Part shown: piece by piece, positions 52,893-61,094 of the stretch | Position numbering within the stretch: position 1 is the stretch's first letter | How the letters are laid out: each line of letters begins with the position of its first letter | Made by a program: the position numbers and the translations under genes | Notes under the pieces: model-generated | Told to the model about the DNA's origin: nothing | Seen by the model: only the letters and a program-made list of their open reading frames with translations | Database searches by the model: none | Source: Flavobacterium lipolyticum | GTDB taxonomy: Bacteria > Bacteroidota > Bacteroidia > Flavobacteriales > Flavobacteriaceae | Direction of reading: 5' to 3' | NCBI RefSeq assembly: GCF_020905335.1 | Contig: NZ_JAJJMN010000001.1 | Span: 3,782,001-3,846,000, forward strand | DNA: 64,000 bases

Positions 52893-53942
52893 ATGAAGTT
52901 GTATCATAATCTGTCTCAAATTGGCTTTTTAAAGAAAAGCTATGCTTTCAAATTTTTGTTTGTTGCTTTTATAGGTATTCATATCCCTCTAATAGGAATT
53001 TTATTTTTTGTGCTGTATTATAATCACAGTGTTTCGGCGACTTCAATTTTGATTTTTTCTTTGGTTATGACATTATTGGCGACATTAGTGACGCTTTTAG
53101 TTTTAAATCACTTAATAAAACCCATTTCAATAGCCTCAAAAGCCTTAGACGATTACAGACACAATAGGAAATTATCTATTTTGCCTACAGAATATAGTGA
53201 TGAGGCAGGTTTACTCTTGTGTAATATTCAGGAATCGATCTATGAATCAGAAAGTTTTATCAATGAAAAACAGGATCTGATTTATATGCTTTCGCACGAT
53301 TTGAAAAATTTCGCAGGAAATCCTCAGGGACTGGCGCGACTCATTATAAGTGAAAAACCATCAGAATCAGTTCGACAATTGGCAGAATTGATTTGCGAAT
53401 CTACCAATCTGCAGTTTCGATATATTGAAAACTTCATCAAATTATTACAAGAACAAGATCGGGTAGTGAAAGGAAATTTGGAGATCAGTATGATAACCTT
53501 CCCTAATATTTTACCTTTCATCAATGAACAGGTTGAACAGCGCCTGATTGATAAGAATATTAAATTAAGTCTGAATTTAGAGCTTGTTGAAGCAAAACTA
53601 AGAATTGACGAAGGTTTACTGGTTCAGGTTTTAGTGAATTTGATTAGCAATGCCGTTAAATTCTCTTATTTTGATAGTGAGGTTAAAGTGAGAATTTATA
53701 CCGAAGAGTCAAAATTCATCGTAACAGTTACGGACAATGGAATTGGTTTTGATAAAAATCAGATTGACGAGCTCTTTAAAAAATTCACAAAAATGAGTAG
53801 ATTGGGTACCGCTAATGAATCTTCAACCGGAATTGGATTGTATCTCTGTAAAAAAATAATTGAGAAGAATAAAGGCAAATTAACAGCAACTAGTGAGGGC
53901 AGAAATAAAGGTGCTGAATTTAGAATTGAGTTTGAATTGTAG
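52893..53942 (+). CDS. Sensor histidine kinase
   Basis: A 349-residue membrane sensor kinase beginning at ATG 52893 (a TTG at 52881 is an alternative). Two membrane helices (FLFVAFIGIHIPLIGILFFVL and ILIFSLVMTLLATLVTLLVL) with almost no periplasmic loop suggest sensing in or near the membrane. A HAMP-like segment precedes the phosphoacceptor His in YMLSHDLKNFAGNP. The ATPase domain has NLISNAVKFS (N box), DNGIGF (G1) and GIGLYLCKK (G2). No response regulator gene is adjacent, so it is an orphan kinase. Confidence 0.92.
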   Translation: MKLYHNLSQIGFLKKSYAFKFLFVAFIGIHIPLIGILFFVLYYNHSVSATSILIFSLVMTLLATLVTLLVLNHLIKPISIASKALDDYRHNRKLSILPTEYSDEAGLLLCNIQESIYESESFINEKQDLIYMLSHDLKNFAGNPQGLARLIISEKPSESVRQLAELICESTNLQFRYIENFIKLLQEQDRVVKGNLEISMITFPNILPFINEQVEQRLIDKNIKLSLNLELVEAKLRIDEGLLVQVLVNLISNAVKFSYFDSEVKVRIYTEESKFIVTVTDNGIGFDKNQIDELFKKFTKMSRLGTANESSTGIGLYLCKKIIEKNKGKLTATSEGRNKGAEFRIEFEL

Positions 53943-54299
53943 TTTGTTGTTTTTGGTTTGTTGTTTATTGTTTATTGTTTATTGTTTATTGTTTATTGTT
54001 TATTGTTGAGGCTCTATGATGCTGATTGATATTCTCTTGAATATAACGCTCCTCCGGAGCTGTTTTCTTACAAGGAGAAATTGTCTGTAGTTATTTCGCT
54101 CCTTCGGTGCTCAATTTTAAAAGCTTTTTCACAAGATTTAAAGAAAATAAATCAGCGTCAATCAGCGTTTTCGCTTTAGCGAATCCGTCTAATCCGCGTT
54201 TCAATTTGCGATATTCTTATGCCCAATTTATAATTTATGGCTCTGAACGAATTCTGTTTTCGATTAAAAGTATTTCAATTCAGAACCATAAAGTTGTTT
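53943..54299. other. Gene-free stretch with heptamer and ATCCG repeats
   Basis: This 357-bp stretch has six TTGTTTA heptamers (53961-54002). It also has two related GCTCCTCCGGAGC / GCTCCTTCGGTGC segments (about 54050-54112) and a block rich in ATCAGCGT, TTTCGC and ATCCG (54151-54210) that resembles 25451-25487. Nothing there supports a gene. Confidence 0.7.
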
Positions 54300-55187
54300 T
54301 TAGTCAAATAAATCAGAAGACAAATAACGATCGCCACGATCACAAATCACGGCAACAATAACTCCTGATTCCAGTTGCTCAGCAATTTTTAAGGCAACAG
54401 CTACAGATCCTCCGCTGCTCATTCCGGCAAAGACACCTTCTTCAAGAGCAAGCCTTTTAGTCATTTGCCTGGCTTCTTCTTCGCTTACATCGATAACAGT
54501 ATCTACTTTCGAGGCGTCAAAAATTTTTGGCAAATATTCCTGCGGCCATTTTCTAATTCCCGGAATTTGAGATCCATCACTAGGTTGGGCTCCAATGATT
54601 TGAATGTTAGTGTTTTTCTCTTTTAAATAGGTTGAAGTCCCAATGATAGTTCCCGTAGTTCCCATTGCTGATACAAAATGGGTTACCGTTCCTTCCGTGT
54701 CGTTCCAGATTTCCGGACCTGTGGTTTTGTAATGTGCTTTCCAGTTGTCATCGTTTGCAAACTGATTTAGCATCAAATAACCGCCCTGAGCGACCTTTTT
54801 GTCGGCATAGTCCCTCGAGCCAATAATTCCTTCACTAGCGGGCGTTAAAATGACTGTGGCGCCATAAGCACGCATCGTTTGAGTTCGCTCTTTTGTGGAA
54901 TCTTCAGGTAAAACCAATTCGATTTCGATTTGAAACAATTGTGCAATCATTGCCAGAGCAATTCCCGTATTTCCGCTGGTAGCTTCAATGAGTTTATCGC
55001 CTTTTTTAATATCACCTCTTTCAATAGCCGAAGCAATCATATTGTATGCCGCTCTGTCTTTTACACTTCCTCCTGGGTTATTACCTTCAAGTTTCAGTAA
55101 AAGCTTTACGTTTTTATTTTTAACCAAATTGACGGTTTCCATCAATGGAGTGTTTCCAATTAGGTTAAGCAATTTCTGTGGACCCAT
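54300..55187 (-). CDS. cysM: Cysteine synthase B
   Basis: A 295-residue PLP enzyme that makes cysteine from O-acetylserine and sulfide (or thiosulfate). It carries IGNTPLMETVNLV, the PLP Lys in NPGGSVKDRAAYNM (about residue 41), the phosphate loop EATSGNTGIALA, and the GTTGTIIG site. The shorter loop and GIRKWPQEYLP region favour CysM over CysK. It starts 1 nt after the end of the serine acetyltransferase gene, so substrate maker and user are coupled in one operon. Confidence 0.94.
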   Translation of the reverse strand: MGPQKLLNLIGNTPLMETVNLVKNKNVKLLLKLEGNNPGGSVKDRAAYNMIASAIERGDIKKGDKLIEATSGNTGIALAMIAQLFQIEIELVLPEDSTKERTQTMRAYGATVILTPASEGIIGSRDYADKKVAQGGYLMLNQFANDDNWKAHYKTTGPEIWNDTEGTVTHFVSAMGTTGTIIGTSTYLKEKNTNIQIIGAQPSDGSQIPGIRKWPQEYLPKIFDASKVDTVIDVSEEEARQMTKRLALEEGVFAGMSSGGSVAVALKIAEQLESGVIVAVICDRGDRYLSSDLFD

Positions 55188-55188
55188 T

Positions 55189-55980
55189 TTATTTTTTTTC
55201 TTTTATTTTAACTTCAGTTGTAGTGGTGTTTAAAACGATTGAATCTTCAGGGATAGATTTGGTGATCCATGCATTTCCGCCTACAATGCTGTTTTTTCCA
55301 ATAATGGTTTCGCCTCCCAAAATAGTAGCATTGGCATAAATGCAAACGTTTGCTTCTACAGTCGGGTGTCTTTTGGCGTTTTTCATTTCTTTACTAACGC
55401 TCAGAGCTCCTAAAGTAACACCCTGATAAATTTTTACATGTTTTTTAATTACAGTAGTTTCTCCAATTACAATTCCCGTAGCGTGATCGATAAAAAAAGG
55501 AGAAGCAATCTCAGCTCCGGCATGAATGTCGGTTCCTGTAATTCGATGTGCGTACTCGCTCATCAATCTTGAGAAAAGTAATAGATCCAGACGATACAAT
55601 TCGTGACTTAGTCGGTAAATGGCGATCGCGTAAAATCCGGGATATCCCAAATAAACTTCATCGATGCTGTTTGATGCCGGGTCATTTTCAAGGATGTATT
55701 CGGCGTCCTGATTTAGTTTTTCCAGAACTCCGGGCAATTTTTCCAAAAAACGATCCCACATTGCATCACACGAATTTTCAGATTTTTTACAGGCCAAAAC
55801 AGCAATTTCTTTGAAACGAATCTCCAGTTCTTGGATACTTTCGTCTAAAGCTGCATTGGAATCAAAAAGAGTGTAAAAAAGCTTCTCGGTAAAATCTTCT
55901 GTTTTGGTTTTGATGCCGTAATTTATGCTTGAATGACTTTTTAAAGCTTTTATATTTTGTATGATGGAATCTTTTGTCAA
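55189..55980 (-). CDS. cysE: Serine O-acetyltransferase (EpsC-like CysE)
   Basis: A 263-residue enzyme that forms O-acetylserine from serine and acetyl-CoA. The N-terminal part is helical, with DPASNSIDEVYLGYPGFYAIAIYRLSHELY. A left-handed beta-helix hexapeptide domain follows, with TGTDIHAGAEIASPFFIDHATGIVIGETTVIKKHVKIYQGVTLGALS including the catalytic His. The start codon appears to be TTG at 55978-55980: no in-frame ATG precedes the conserved region. It is the first gene of the cysE-cysM operon. Confidence 0.93.
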   Translation of the reverse strand: MTKDSIIQNIKALKSHSSINYGIKTKTEDFTEKLFYTLFDSNAALDESIQELEIRFKEIAVLACKKSENSCDAMWDRFLEKLPGVLEKLNQDAEYILENDPASNSIDEVYLGYPGFYAIAIYRLSHELYRLDLLLFSRLMSEYAHRITGTDIHAGAEIASPFFIDHATGIVIGETTVIKKHVKIYQGVTLGALSVSKEMKNAKRHPTVEANVCIYANATILGGETIIGKNSIVGGNAWITKSIPEDSIVLNTTTTEVKIKEKK

Positions 55981-56172
55981 AATGGTAAAATTGAATGAAT
56001 ACTTAGAAACGCTAAAAGTAAGGTGTTTTTTGTAAATAAAGGCATGAATTCTACAAAGAAATTTTCTTTTGAAAGTGGTATTTGTGATAAATAAAAGAAA
56101 TATAAACGGCTGTTTTTTTTATGTAATTCTTAAGCTGTTAAATGTGTAAATTAGCAGTTAAAAATTGTGAAA

Positions 56173-56874
56173 ATGAAAAACAACTCCACTTTTAAAAGCG
56201 CTATTTCTGATGTTTCTTTTCCTGAAAGCGATAAAATTTATGGAAAATCGATACATGACCCTATTTTAGGATTGATTATTAAAGATCATCCCTCTTTTAG
56301 CGATGAGGATTGTATTGCCGTGAAAGAATTGAATGAATACCGTCAGAGGTATATTTCGAACTATTTATCAACTGAAATTGGAGTGCTTTCGGATCTTGAA
56401 CAAAGTGTTCTATCTGCGTTAAAAGAAGATAAGTCGATTGTTAGTATTGCTGAAGATGAGCCGGAAACCAGAAATTTAGGCCAAAAAGTCGCAGATCAGG
56501 TGGCGGATTTTGGCGGAAGCTGGACGTTTATTATTTCTTTTTTGATTTTTATTGTAGTTTGGATTGGAGCGAATGTTTTTATTTTGGTCAACAAAGGTTT
56601 TGATCCGTATCCGTTTATTTTACTCAATTTGATTTTGTCCTGTATAGCTGCGTTACAGGCACCGGTAATCATGATGAGTCAGAATCGTCAGGAAGAGAAG
56701 GACAGAAATCGAGCCAAAAAAGATTATATGATCAATCTTAAATCGGAGTTGGAGATCAGAATGATTCATGATAAAATCGATCATTTGATCATGCATCAAC
56801 AACAGGAGTTGATCGAAATTCAAAAAGTTCAAATCGAAATGATGAACGATATTTTGGATAAGATCAAGAAATGA
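56173..56874 (+). CDS. DUF1003 membrane protein
   Basis: A 233-residue protein of the DUF1003 family with two membrane helices (WTFIISFLIFIVVWIGANVFI and PFILLNLILSCIAALQAPVIMM), the conserved VADFGGSW before the first and the SQNRQEEKDRNRAKKDYMINLKSELEIRMIHDKIDHL coiled coil after the second. The N-terminal region is cytosolic. Function is unknown. ATG 56173 is preferred to a GTG at 56167. It is a single gene. Confidence 0.9.
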   Translation: MKNNSTFKSAISDVSFPESDKIYGKSIHDPILGLIIKDHPSFSDEDCIAVKELNEYRQRYISNYLSTEIGVLSDLEQSVLSALKEDKSIVSIAEDEPETRNLGQKVADQVADFGGSWTFIISFLIFIVVWIGANVFILVNKGFDPYPFILLNLILSCIAALQAPVIMMSQNRQEEKDRNRAKKDYMINLKSELEIRMIHDKIDHLIMHQQQELIEIQKVQIEMMNDILDKIKK

Positions 56875-57259
56875 TTCTTACAAAAGTAATGAGGTTAAAA
56901 AGGATTTGAAAGACTGAAAAAAGGTTTTATAGTTGAAAGTGTTTAGGGTAATTGAATTTTATTTTTTTGATGCAGAGAGGAAAAAATTTTATAGAAAAAA
57001 GGAGAGGCTTTCAGATTAGATTGTGTTTAGAATTGTATTAAAAATCTAATACTAAAAAAGTAAGAATGGAATAGAAAGGGAGGCTTTTGATTTCTAGTGC
57101 AAAAGAAGCAAGATTTAATATACGACAATAACACTGTTTTTTTTAAATTAGGAAAATTCTTTTTTCTAAAATCAAACCAGAATTAGTAAGGACAGTTGGA
57201 CAGGGGTAGTGTTGCTATTTTAAAGTTTCCTATTTTTGAACTTTCAATACTTATAAAAA
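56875..57259. other. AT-rich gene-free stretch with a promoter near its end
   Basis: This 385-bp stretch is A/T- and AAAAG-rich. I see no gene, tRNA or repeat; the only recognisable element is the TTG/TATTTTTG promoter-like pair near 57212-57238. Confidence 0.5.
57212..57238 (+). promoter_or_regulatory. Candidate promoter for the small membrane protein and Smr genes
   Basis: TTG at 57212-57214 and TATTTTTG at 57231-57238 are 16 nt apart, near the Bacteroidota -33/-7 spacing, and 22 nt before the start codon. Confidence 0.45.
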
Positions 57260-57445
57260 ATGAAAGCGTTTAAAATTTTAATAATGATTCTTGCCATTTC
57301 GGTTGCGTTATACGAGCAGGTTTCAGCGGAAAAAAACATCTATATTATGGTAATTGCCATTGCGGTTTTCATGTATGGAATGATGCAGTTGAGTGCAAAA
57401 ACACCTAGTAAAAACCAAGATAAAGAAGAGCAGGATGTTGACTAA
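57260..57445 (+). CDS. Small membrane protein upstream of the Smr gene
   Basis: A 61-residue protein with two hydrophobic helices (FKILIMILAISVALYEQVSA and IYIMVIAIAVFMYGMMQ) and a charged C-terminus (SKNQDKEEQDVD). Its stop codon overlaps the start of the Smr gene by 11 nt, so it is likely to be translated in the same operon. I recognise no family. Confidence 0.7.
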   Translation: MKAFKILIMILAISVALYEQVSAEKNIYIMVIAIAVFMYGMMQLSAKTPSKNQDKEEQDVD

Positions 57446-57986
57446 AGGAGATAAGGTTTCGGTCTTAGACGAAGCGATAAACGGAACAGTAGTTTCGGTG
57501 AAAAACAAGGAAGTTTTAATTGAAACCGAGGACGGTTTTATGATGACATTTTTTGTCAATGAACTACTTAAAGTACAAGATTCCAGTAATTTAATGAATT
57601 CTATCAAAAGAATTGATTTAGATGAGATTTCAAAAGAGAAAACAGAGCCAAAACCGCGAAGTTTTGTGAAAGAAAAGAAAGATAAACGTGAAATTTCGGC
57701 TCCTGAGTTTGATTTGCATATCGAAAAACTGGTTCCCAATAAACGCGGAATGTCTAATTATGATATTTTGACTTTACAGACCGAAACAGCCAAAAGGCAT
57801 ATTGAATTTGCGATCAGAAATCGTATTCCTAAAATTGTTTTTATTCATGGCGTTGGTGAAGGAATTCTAAAAGCGGAACTTGATTTTTTATTGGGTCGTT
57901 ACGACGGAATAGATTTTCAGGATGCTAATTATCAAAAATATGGCTTAGGTGCAACCGAAGTTTATTTTAGACAAAATCAGAAATAA
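57435..57986 (+). CDS. Smr-domain protein
   Basis: A 183-residue protein with an N-terminal beta domain (MLTKGDKVSVLDEAINGTVVSVKNKEVLIE, a DUF2027-like SH3 barrel) and a C-terminal Smr domain (FDLHIEKLVPNKR, HIEFAIRNRIPKIVFIHGVGEGILKAEL, with the HGxG motif). Smr domains can nick branched DNA or cut RNA. The start is ATG 57435, overlapping the upstream small gene by 11 nt. It is often labelled MutS-related, but no MutS ATPase part exists. Confidence 0.88.
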   Translation: MLTKGDKVSVLDEAINGTVVSVKNKEVLIETEDGFMMTFFVNELLKVQDSSNLMNSIKRIDLDEISKEKTEPKPRSFVKEKKDKREISAPEFDLHIEKLVPNKRGMSNYDILTLQTETAKRHIEFAIRNRIPKIVFIHGVGEGILKAELDFLLGRYDGIDFQDANYQKYGLGATEVYFRQNQK

Positions 57987-58024
57987 GATCTTATTTCTGT
58001 CGTAAAATATTGGGTTTAGGACAT

Positions 58025-58090
58025 AAAAAAAACGTCCGTTTTTCTTTCTGAATTTCTAATGAAATCAGTTTAGAAAAACGGACGTTTTTT
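58025..58090 (+). terminator. Terminator after the Smr gene
   Basis: AAAAAACGTCCGTTTTTCT and its inverted copy AGAAAAACGGACGTTTTTT form a strong stem around about 25 nt, ending in a T run. It also sits at the 3' end of the convergent lipoprotein gene. Confidence 0.85.
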
Positions 58091-58132
58091 GTAGGAATGT
58101 AAACAGGTGTGAACTTGTTTTGAAATTACCTT

Positions 58133-59113
58133 TTATGGTGTAGCCGATACCTCAAGAATTCCGTAATTGTAAATAGTTGGTAATTTAAAACTACTGTTGG
58201 TTCTTGTGAGTTTTACCCCTTTAAGAACGATCTTGTGGAAATAAGTACTTCCAACAAGAGTTGTACTGACTTCGATAATTCCACTTACATTTTGTACGCC
58301 ATTATCTGCAGTCCATATTTCGTTTACAGTTGGAGTAGTCGGTAAAGGCGTAGCGCAAAAATAATCCTGAGTTAGAGAAGTACCATTGTAAGTGCGCAAT
58401 AAAACTTTATTGGTTGAAGAACCAATTAAGCCTGTTTTAGGCTGGTTGGAAGGCGTAACAACATTTTCAAGCAGTTTAGGATCGATGCTGTCAATTGTTA
58501 AAGCGCTTGAAGGTGTGAAATTAAATAATTGCTTTGAGGTTGGACATTGTCTGACAACTGTTTGGAAAACAGTATTCGGAGCATTGTATGTGGTTTTAAA
58601 AAGGCCAAATGAATATTCGGCCTCTACTTGTGGGCCTGCAGGTTTTAGAAAAGTAATATTCTGGAAAAAGATATTGTGATTGTAACCTGTAATGGTAGAG
58701 CTTCCATCAGTGTTATCGGTTACAGCTGCTGTAATAACATCTACAATTTTTCCGGCAGTGGCCTGCCATTCCTCAGTTACAGCCGGTGTTGTTGGAGGGA
58801 TTGCGCCACAAATATTGTTAACTCCTATAAGACCGTTATAGGCTCTGTATACTACCCGGATATCGGTATTGTTGATGTCAAAAGTTTTAGGTTTTCCAGG
58901 TTCCGTTGCATCATTAGTAAGGCTGTTAGGAGGTAATTGAATTAAAAGTGACTCTTGTTTTTTAAGTTTGTATATAATATTATTGGTTGTTGTGTTACAG
59001 GTTGCGGCTGTAATGGAAGGGTCACTAAAATCAATTGTATCTACTACTAAATCCCCATCGTCGCAGCCATTTAATAAAAGCGCTAAGAAGAGAAGGCTTG
59101 CATATTTTTTCAT
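58133..59113 (-). CDS. Lipoprotein with an internally duplicated domain
   Basis: A 326-residue predicted lipoprotein, start ATG 59111-59113: signal MKKYASLLFLALLLNGC with Cys at residue 17, then an Asp-rich stretch. Two related halves are visible: VVYRAYNGL...CGAIPPTTPAVTEEWQATAG and VLLRTYNGT...CATPLPTTPTVNEIWTADNG, about 145 residues apart, each followed by a beta-rich stretch. I recognise no family. The duplication suggests a two-domain binding protein on the cell surface or in the periplasm. It is divergent from the cysteine desulfurase gene. Confidence 0.8.
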   Translation of the reverse strand: MKKYASLLFLALLLNGCDDGDLVVDTIDFSDPSITAATCNTTTNNIIYKLKKQESLLIQLPPNSLTNDATEPGKPKTFDINNTDIRVVYRAYNGLIGVNNICGAIPPTTPAVTEEWQATAGKIVDVITAAVTDNTDGSSTITGYNHNIFFQNITFLKPAGPQVEAEYSFGLFKTTYNAPNTVFQTVVRQCPTSKQLFNFTPSSALTIDSIDPKLLENVVTPSNQPKTGLIGSSTNKVLLRTYNGTSLTQDYFCATPLPTTPTVNEIWTADNGVQNVSGIIEVSTTLVGSTYFHKIVLKGVKLTRTNSSFKLPTIYNYGILEVSATP

Positions 59114-59131
59114 CGTAATTTTATTTGAGGT

Positions 59132-59139
59132 CAAAAATA
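59132..59139 (-). promoter_or_regulatory. Candidate -7 element for the duplicated lipoprotein
   Basis: The minus strand reads TATTTTTG, about 19 nt upstream of the start codon. A TTTG lies 13 nt further upstream, closer than normal. Confidence 0.35.
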
Positions 59140-59168
59140 GTGAAAAATTTGGCAAATGATATTCTAGA

Positions 59169-59195
59169 TTTGACAATTGATATTTCATAACTTTG
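59169..59195 (+). promoter_or_regulatory. Candidate promoter of the cysteine desulfurase, possibly leaderless
   Basis: TTTG at 59169-59172 and TAACTTTG at 59188-59195, 15 nt apart. The ATG at 59201 lies only 5 nt after the -7 element, about where transcription would begin. Confidence 0.45.
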
Positions 59196-59200
59196 TATTA

Positions 59201-60325
59201 ATGAAAAAAGTATACCTCGATAACGCCTCTACAACTGCTATGCGCCCTGAAGTGATTCAGGAAATGATGAAAGTAATGACTGAAGATTTTGGAAATCCCT
59301 CTTCTACACACAGTTTCGGAAGAAACGGAAAGACCATTTTAGAGCTTTCCAGAAAAAGTATTGCGAAATATTTAAATTGTACGGCACAGGAGATTATTTT
59401 CACCTCAGGAGGAACTGAGGCTGATAATTGGATTCTTCGTTCGGCGGTGGAAGATCTTAAAGCAGAACGCATTATTACAACCAGAATCGAGCATCATGCC
59501 GTATTGCATACCGCATTGGTTTTAGAATCTGAATATAACGTTCAGGTGGATTACGTAAATGTAAATCCTGATGGAGGTATAGATTTAACTCATTTATCCA
59601 ATTTATTAGCCGAAGACAAAAAGACAATTGTCAGTTTGATGCATGTAAACAACGAAACTGGAGCCATTTTGGATCTGGAAAGAGTTGGTGTAATTTGTAA
59701 GCAGTATAATGCTTTGTTTCATTCGGATACTGTTCAGTCTGTTGGAAAAACGGAGATCGATCTGCAAAAAATCCCTGTTGATTTTATTGTAGCAAGTGCG
59801 CATAAATTTCACGGTCCAAAAGGAGTTGGGTTTGCATTTGTTCGAAAAAATTCAGGAGTACAGCCTTTGATTTTTGGAGGAGAGCAGGAAAAAGGCTTGC
59901 GTGCCGGTACAGAAGCTGTGCATCAGATTGCCGGAATGGCAAAAGCATTGTCTCTTTCGTATGAGAATTTAGATGCTGAAAGAAGTTATATTTTCGGCTT
60001 GAAAACCTATCTTATGGAGCAATTTGAAGCTCATTTTCCGGGTTTCAGAATCAATGGAAAGAAGGATGATTTTTACAACATCATCAATGTTATTCTGCCT
60101 TTCTCAGCAGATAAAACTTCGATGCTTTTGTTTAGTTTAGATATGAAAGGAATTGCTGTTTCCAGAGGCAGTGCCTGTCAGTCAGGGAGTGTGAAACCGT
60201 CACATGTTTTGAAAGAAATGCTTTCGGAGACTGATTTAAAATTACCAAATCTCCGAATTTCATTTAGTCATTTCAATACCAAGGAAGATATTGACTGGTT
60301 GATTGAGAGTTTAAAAGGTCTTTAG
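59201..60325 (+). CDS. Cysteine desulfurase (NifS/IscS-like)
   Basis: A 374-residue class V aminotransferase-fold enzyme taking sulfur from cysteine for Fe-S cluster and thio-cofactor synthesis. Features are YLDNASTTAMRPEV at the N-terminus, FTSGGTEADNW, the PLP Lys in VASAHKFHGPKGVGF (about residue 200), and the persulfide Cys in SRGSACQSGS with the long loop of the NifS/IscS class. The start is ATG 59201 (MKKVYLDN), because the upstream in-frame codons overlap the -7 element. No isc partners are adjacent, suggesting a stand-alone desulfurase. Confidence 0.93.
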   Translation: MKKVYLDNASTTAMRPEVIQEMMKVMTEDFGNPSSTHSFGRNGKTILELSRKSIAKYLNCTAQEIIFTSGGTEADNWILRSAVEDLKAERIITTRIEHHAVLHTALVLESEYNVQVDYVNVNPDGGIDLTHLSNLLAEDKKTIVSLMHVNNETGAILDLERVGVICKQYNALFHSDTVQSVGKTEIDLQKIPVDFIVASAHKFHGPKGVGFAFVRKNSGVQPLIFGGEQEKGLRAGTEAVHQIAGMAKALSLSYENLDAERSYIFGLKTYLMEQFEAHFPGFRINGKKDDFYNIINVILPFSADKTSMLLFSLDMKGIAVSRGSACQSGSVKPSHVLKEMLSETDLKLPNLRISFSHFNTKEDIDWLIESLKGL

Positions 60326-60330
60326 TGGGA

Positions 60331-60531
60331 CTAAGGTTCTGAGGTGTACAGGAGCAAAGGTCTGTAGGGACAAGTAAAATGTACATTGTGAGTGATGTAA
60401 CCCGAAACCCGAAACCTGAAACCTGAAACTTGAAACCTGAAACTTGAAACCTGAAACTATTTAAAGTTGTTAAATGCAGATTTTAAGCAATCTAAAATCT
60501 GCAATCTAAAATCTGCAATCTAAAATCTACA
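60331..60531. repeat. Cluster of three short repeat families
   Basis: Between convergent genes lie a CTAAGGTTCTGAGG module (60331-60345), seven or more GAAACCTGAAAC / GAAACTTG units (60401-60458), and ATCTGCAATCTAAA units (60488-60531). Palindromic arms GCAGATTTTA / TAAAATCTGC lie at 60476-60485 and 60493-60502. Confidence 0.8.
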
Positions 60532-60532
60532 A

Positions 60533-61093
60533 TTACTTACGAATCACTTTTACCTGTGAATCATTAGTGAGTTTTATGATTGTTGAAGGTTTTCCGGCAA
60601 TCCTGTCGTGATACAGATTTACTACATAGTCAACGCCTTTCACAATTTCCGGATTGATGTCTTTGAAGCCAATAGGGGTCGGCTGTCCCGAAATATTAGC
60701 TGAAGTCGAAACCAGTGGTTTTTTCATTCGTTCCAATAATTTAAAACAGAACGGTTCTTTTACCAGACGAACAGCAAGCGAATTGTCGGCAGCTATGATA
60801 TTTGGAGCGACATTACGTGGTTCATCCAGAATTAAAGTGGTTGGTTTTTTAGATAAATCTAAAATTTGCCAGGCTACTTCAGGGATGTTTTTAAATACAT
60901 TGTACATCATTTTTTCGCCATTCATCAATACAATCATACTTTGTGTTTCAGCACGTTGTTTGAGTTTGTATATTTTGGCAACAGCCTCAGGATTTGTTGC
61001 GTCACAGCCAATTCCCCACACGGTATCAGTAGGGTAGAGTATGATTCCTCCTTCTTTTATGACTTCGTACGCTTTGATTATTTCTTCGTTCAT
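60533..61093 (-). CDS. tsaC: L-threonylcarbamoyladenylate synthase (TsaC/Sua5/YrdC family)
   Basis: A 186-residue YrdC-domain enzyme that makes threonylcarbamoyl-AMP for the t6A modification of tRNA. Key residues are in the pattern GGIILYPTDTVWGIGCDATN (ATP and bicarbonate site), KLKQRAETQSMIVLM and PLVSTSANISGQPTP. ATG 61091-61093 is chosen; a TTG at 61105 overlaps the upstream stop codon. The start lies 1 nt after the stop of the DUF4422 gene, so both are cotranscribed, an unusual pairing for a tRNA modification gene. Confidence 0.94.
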   Translation of the reverse strand: MNEEIIKAYEVIKEGGIILYPTDTVWGIGCDATNPEAVAKIYKLKQRAETQSMIVLMNGEKMMYNVFKNIPEVAWQILDLSKKPTTLILDEPRNVAPNIIAADNSLAVRLVKEPFCFKLLERMKKPLVSTSANISGQPTPIGFKDINPEIVKGVDYVVNLYHDRIAGKPSTIIKLTNDSQVKVIRK

Positions 61094-61094
61094 A

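Noticed and set aside
53961..54002. TTGTTTA heptamer run as a promoter array
   Set aside because: It lies behind the kinase gene and before a convergent gene end; the units lack a -7 element.
60331..60531. tRNA or structured RNA in the convergent spacer
   Set aside because: The structure comes from short repeats; no cloverleaf or T-loop motif is present.
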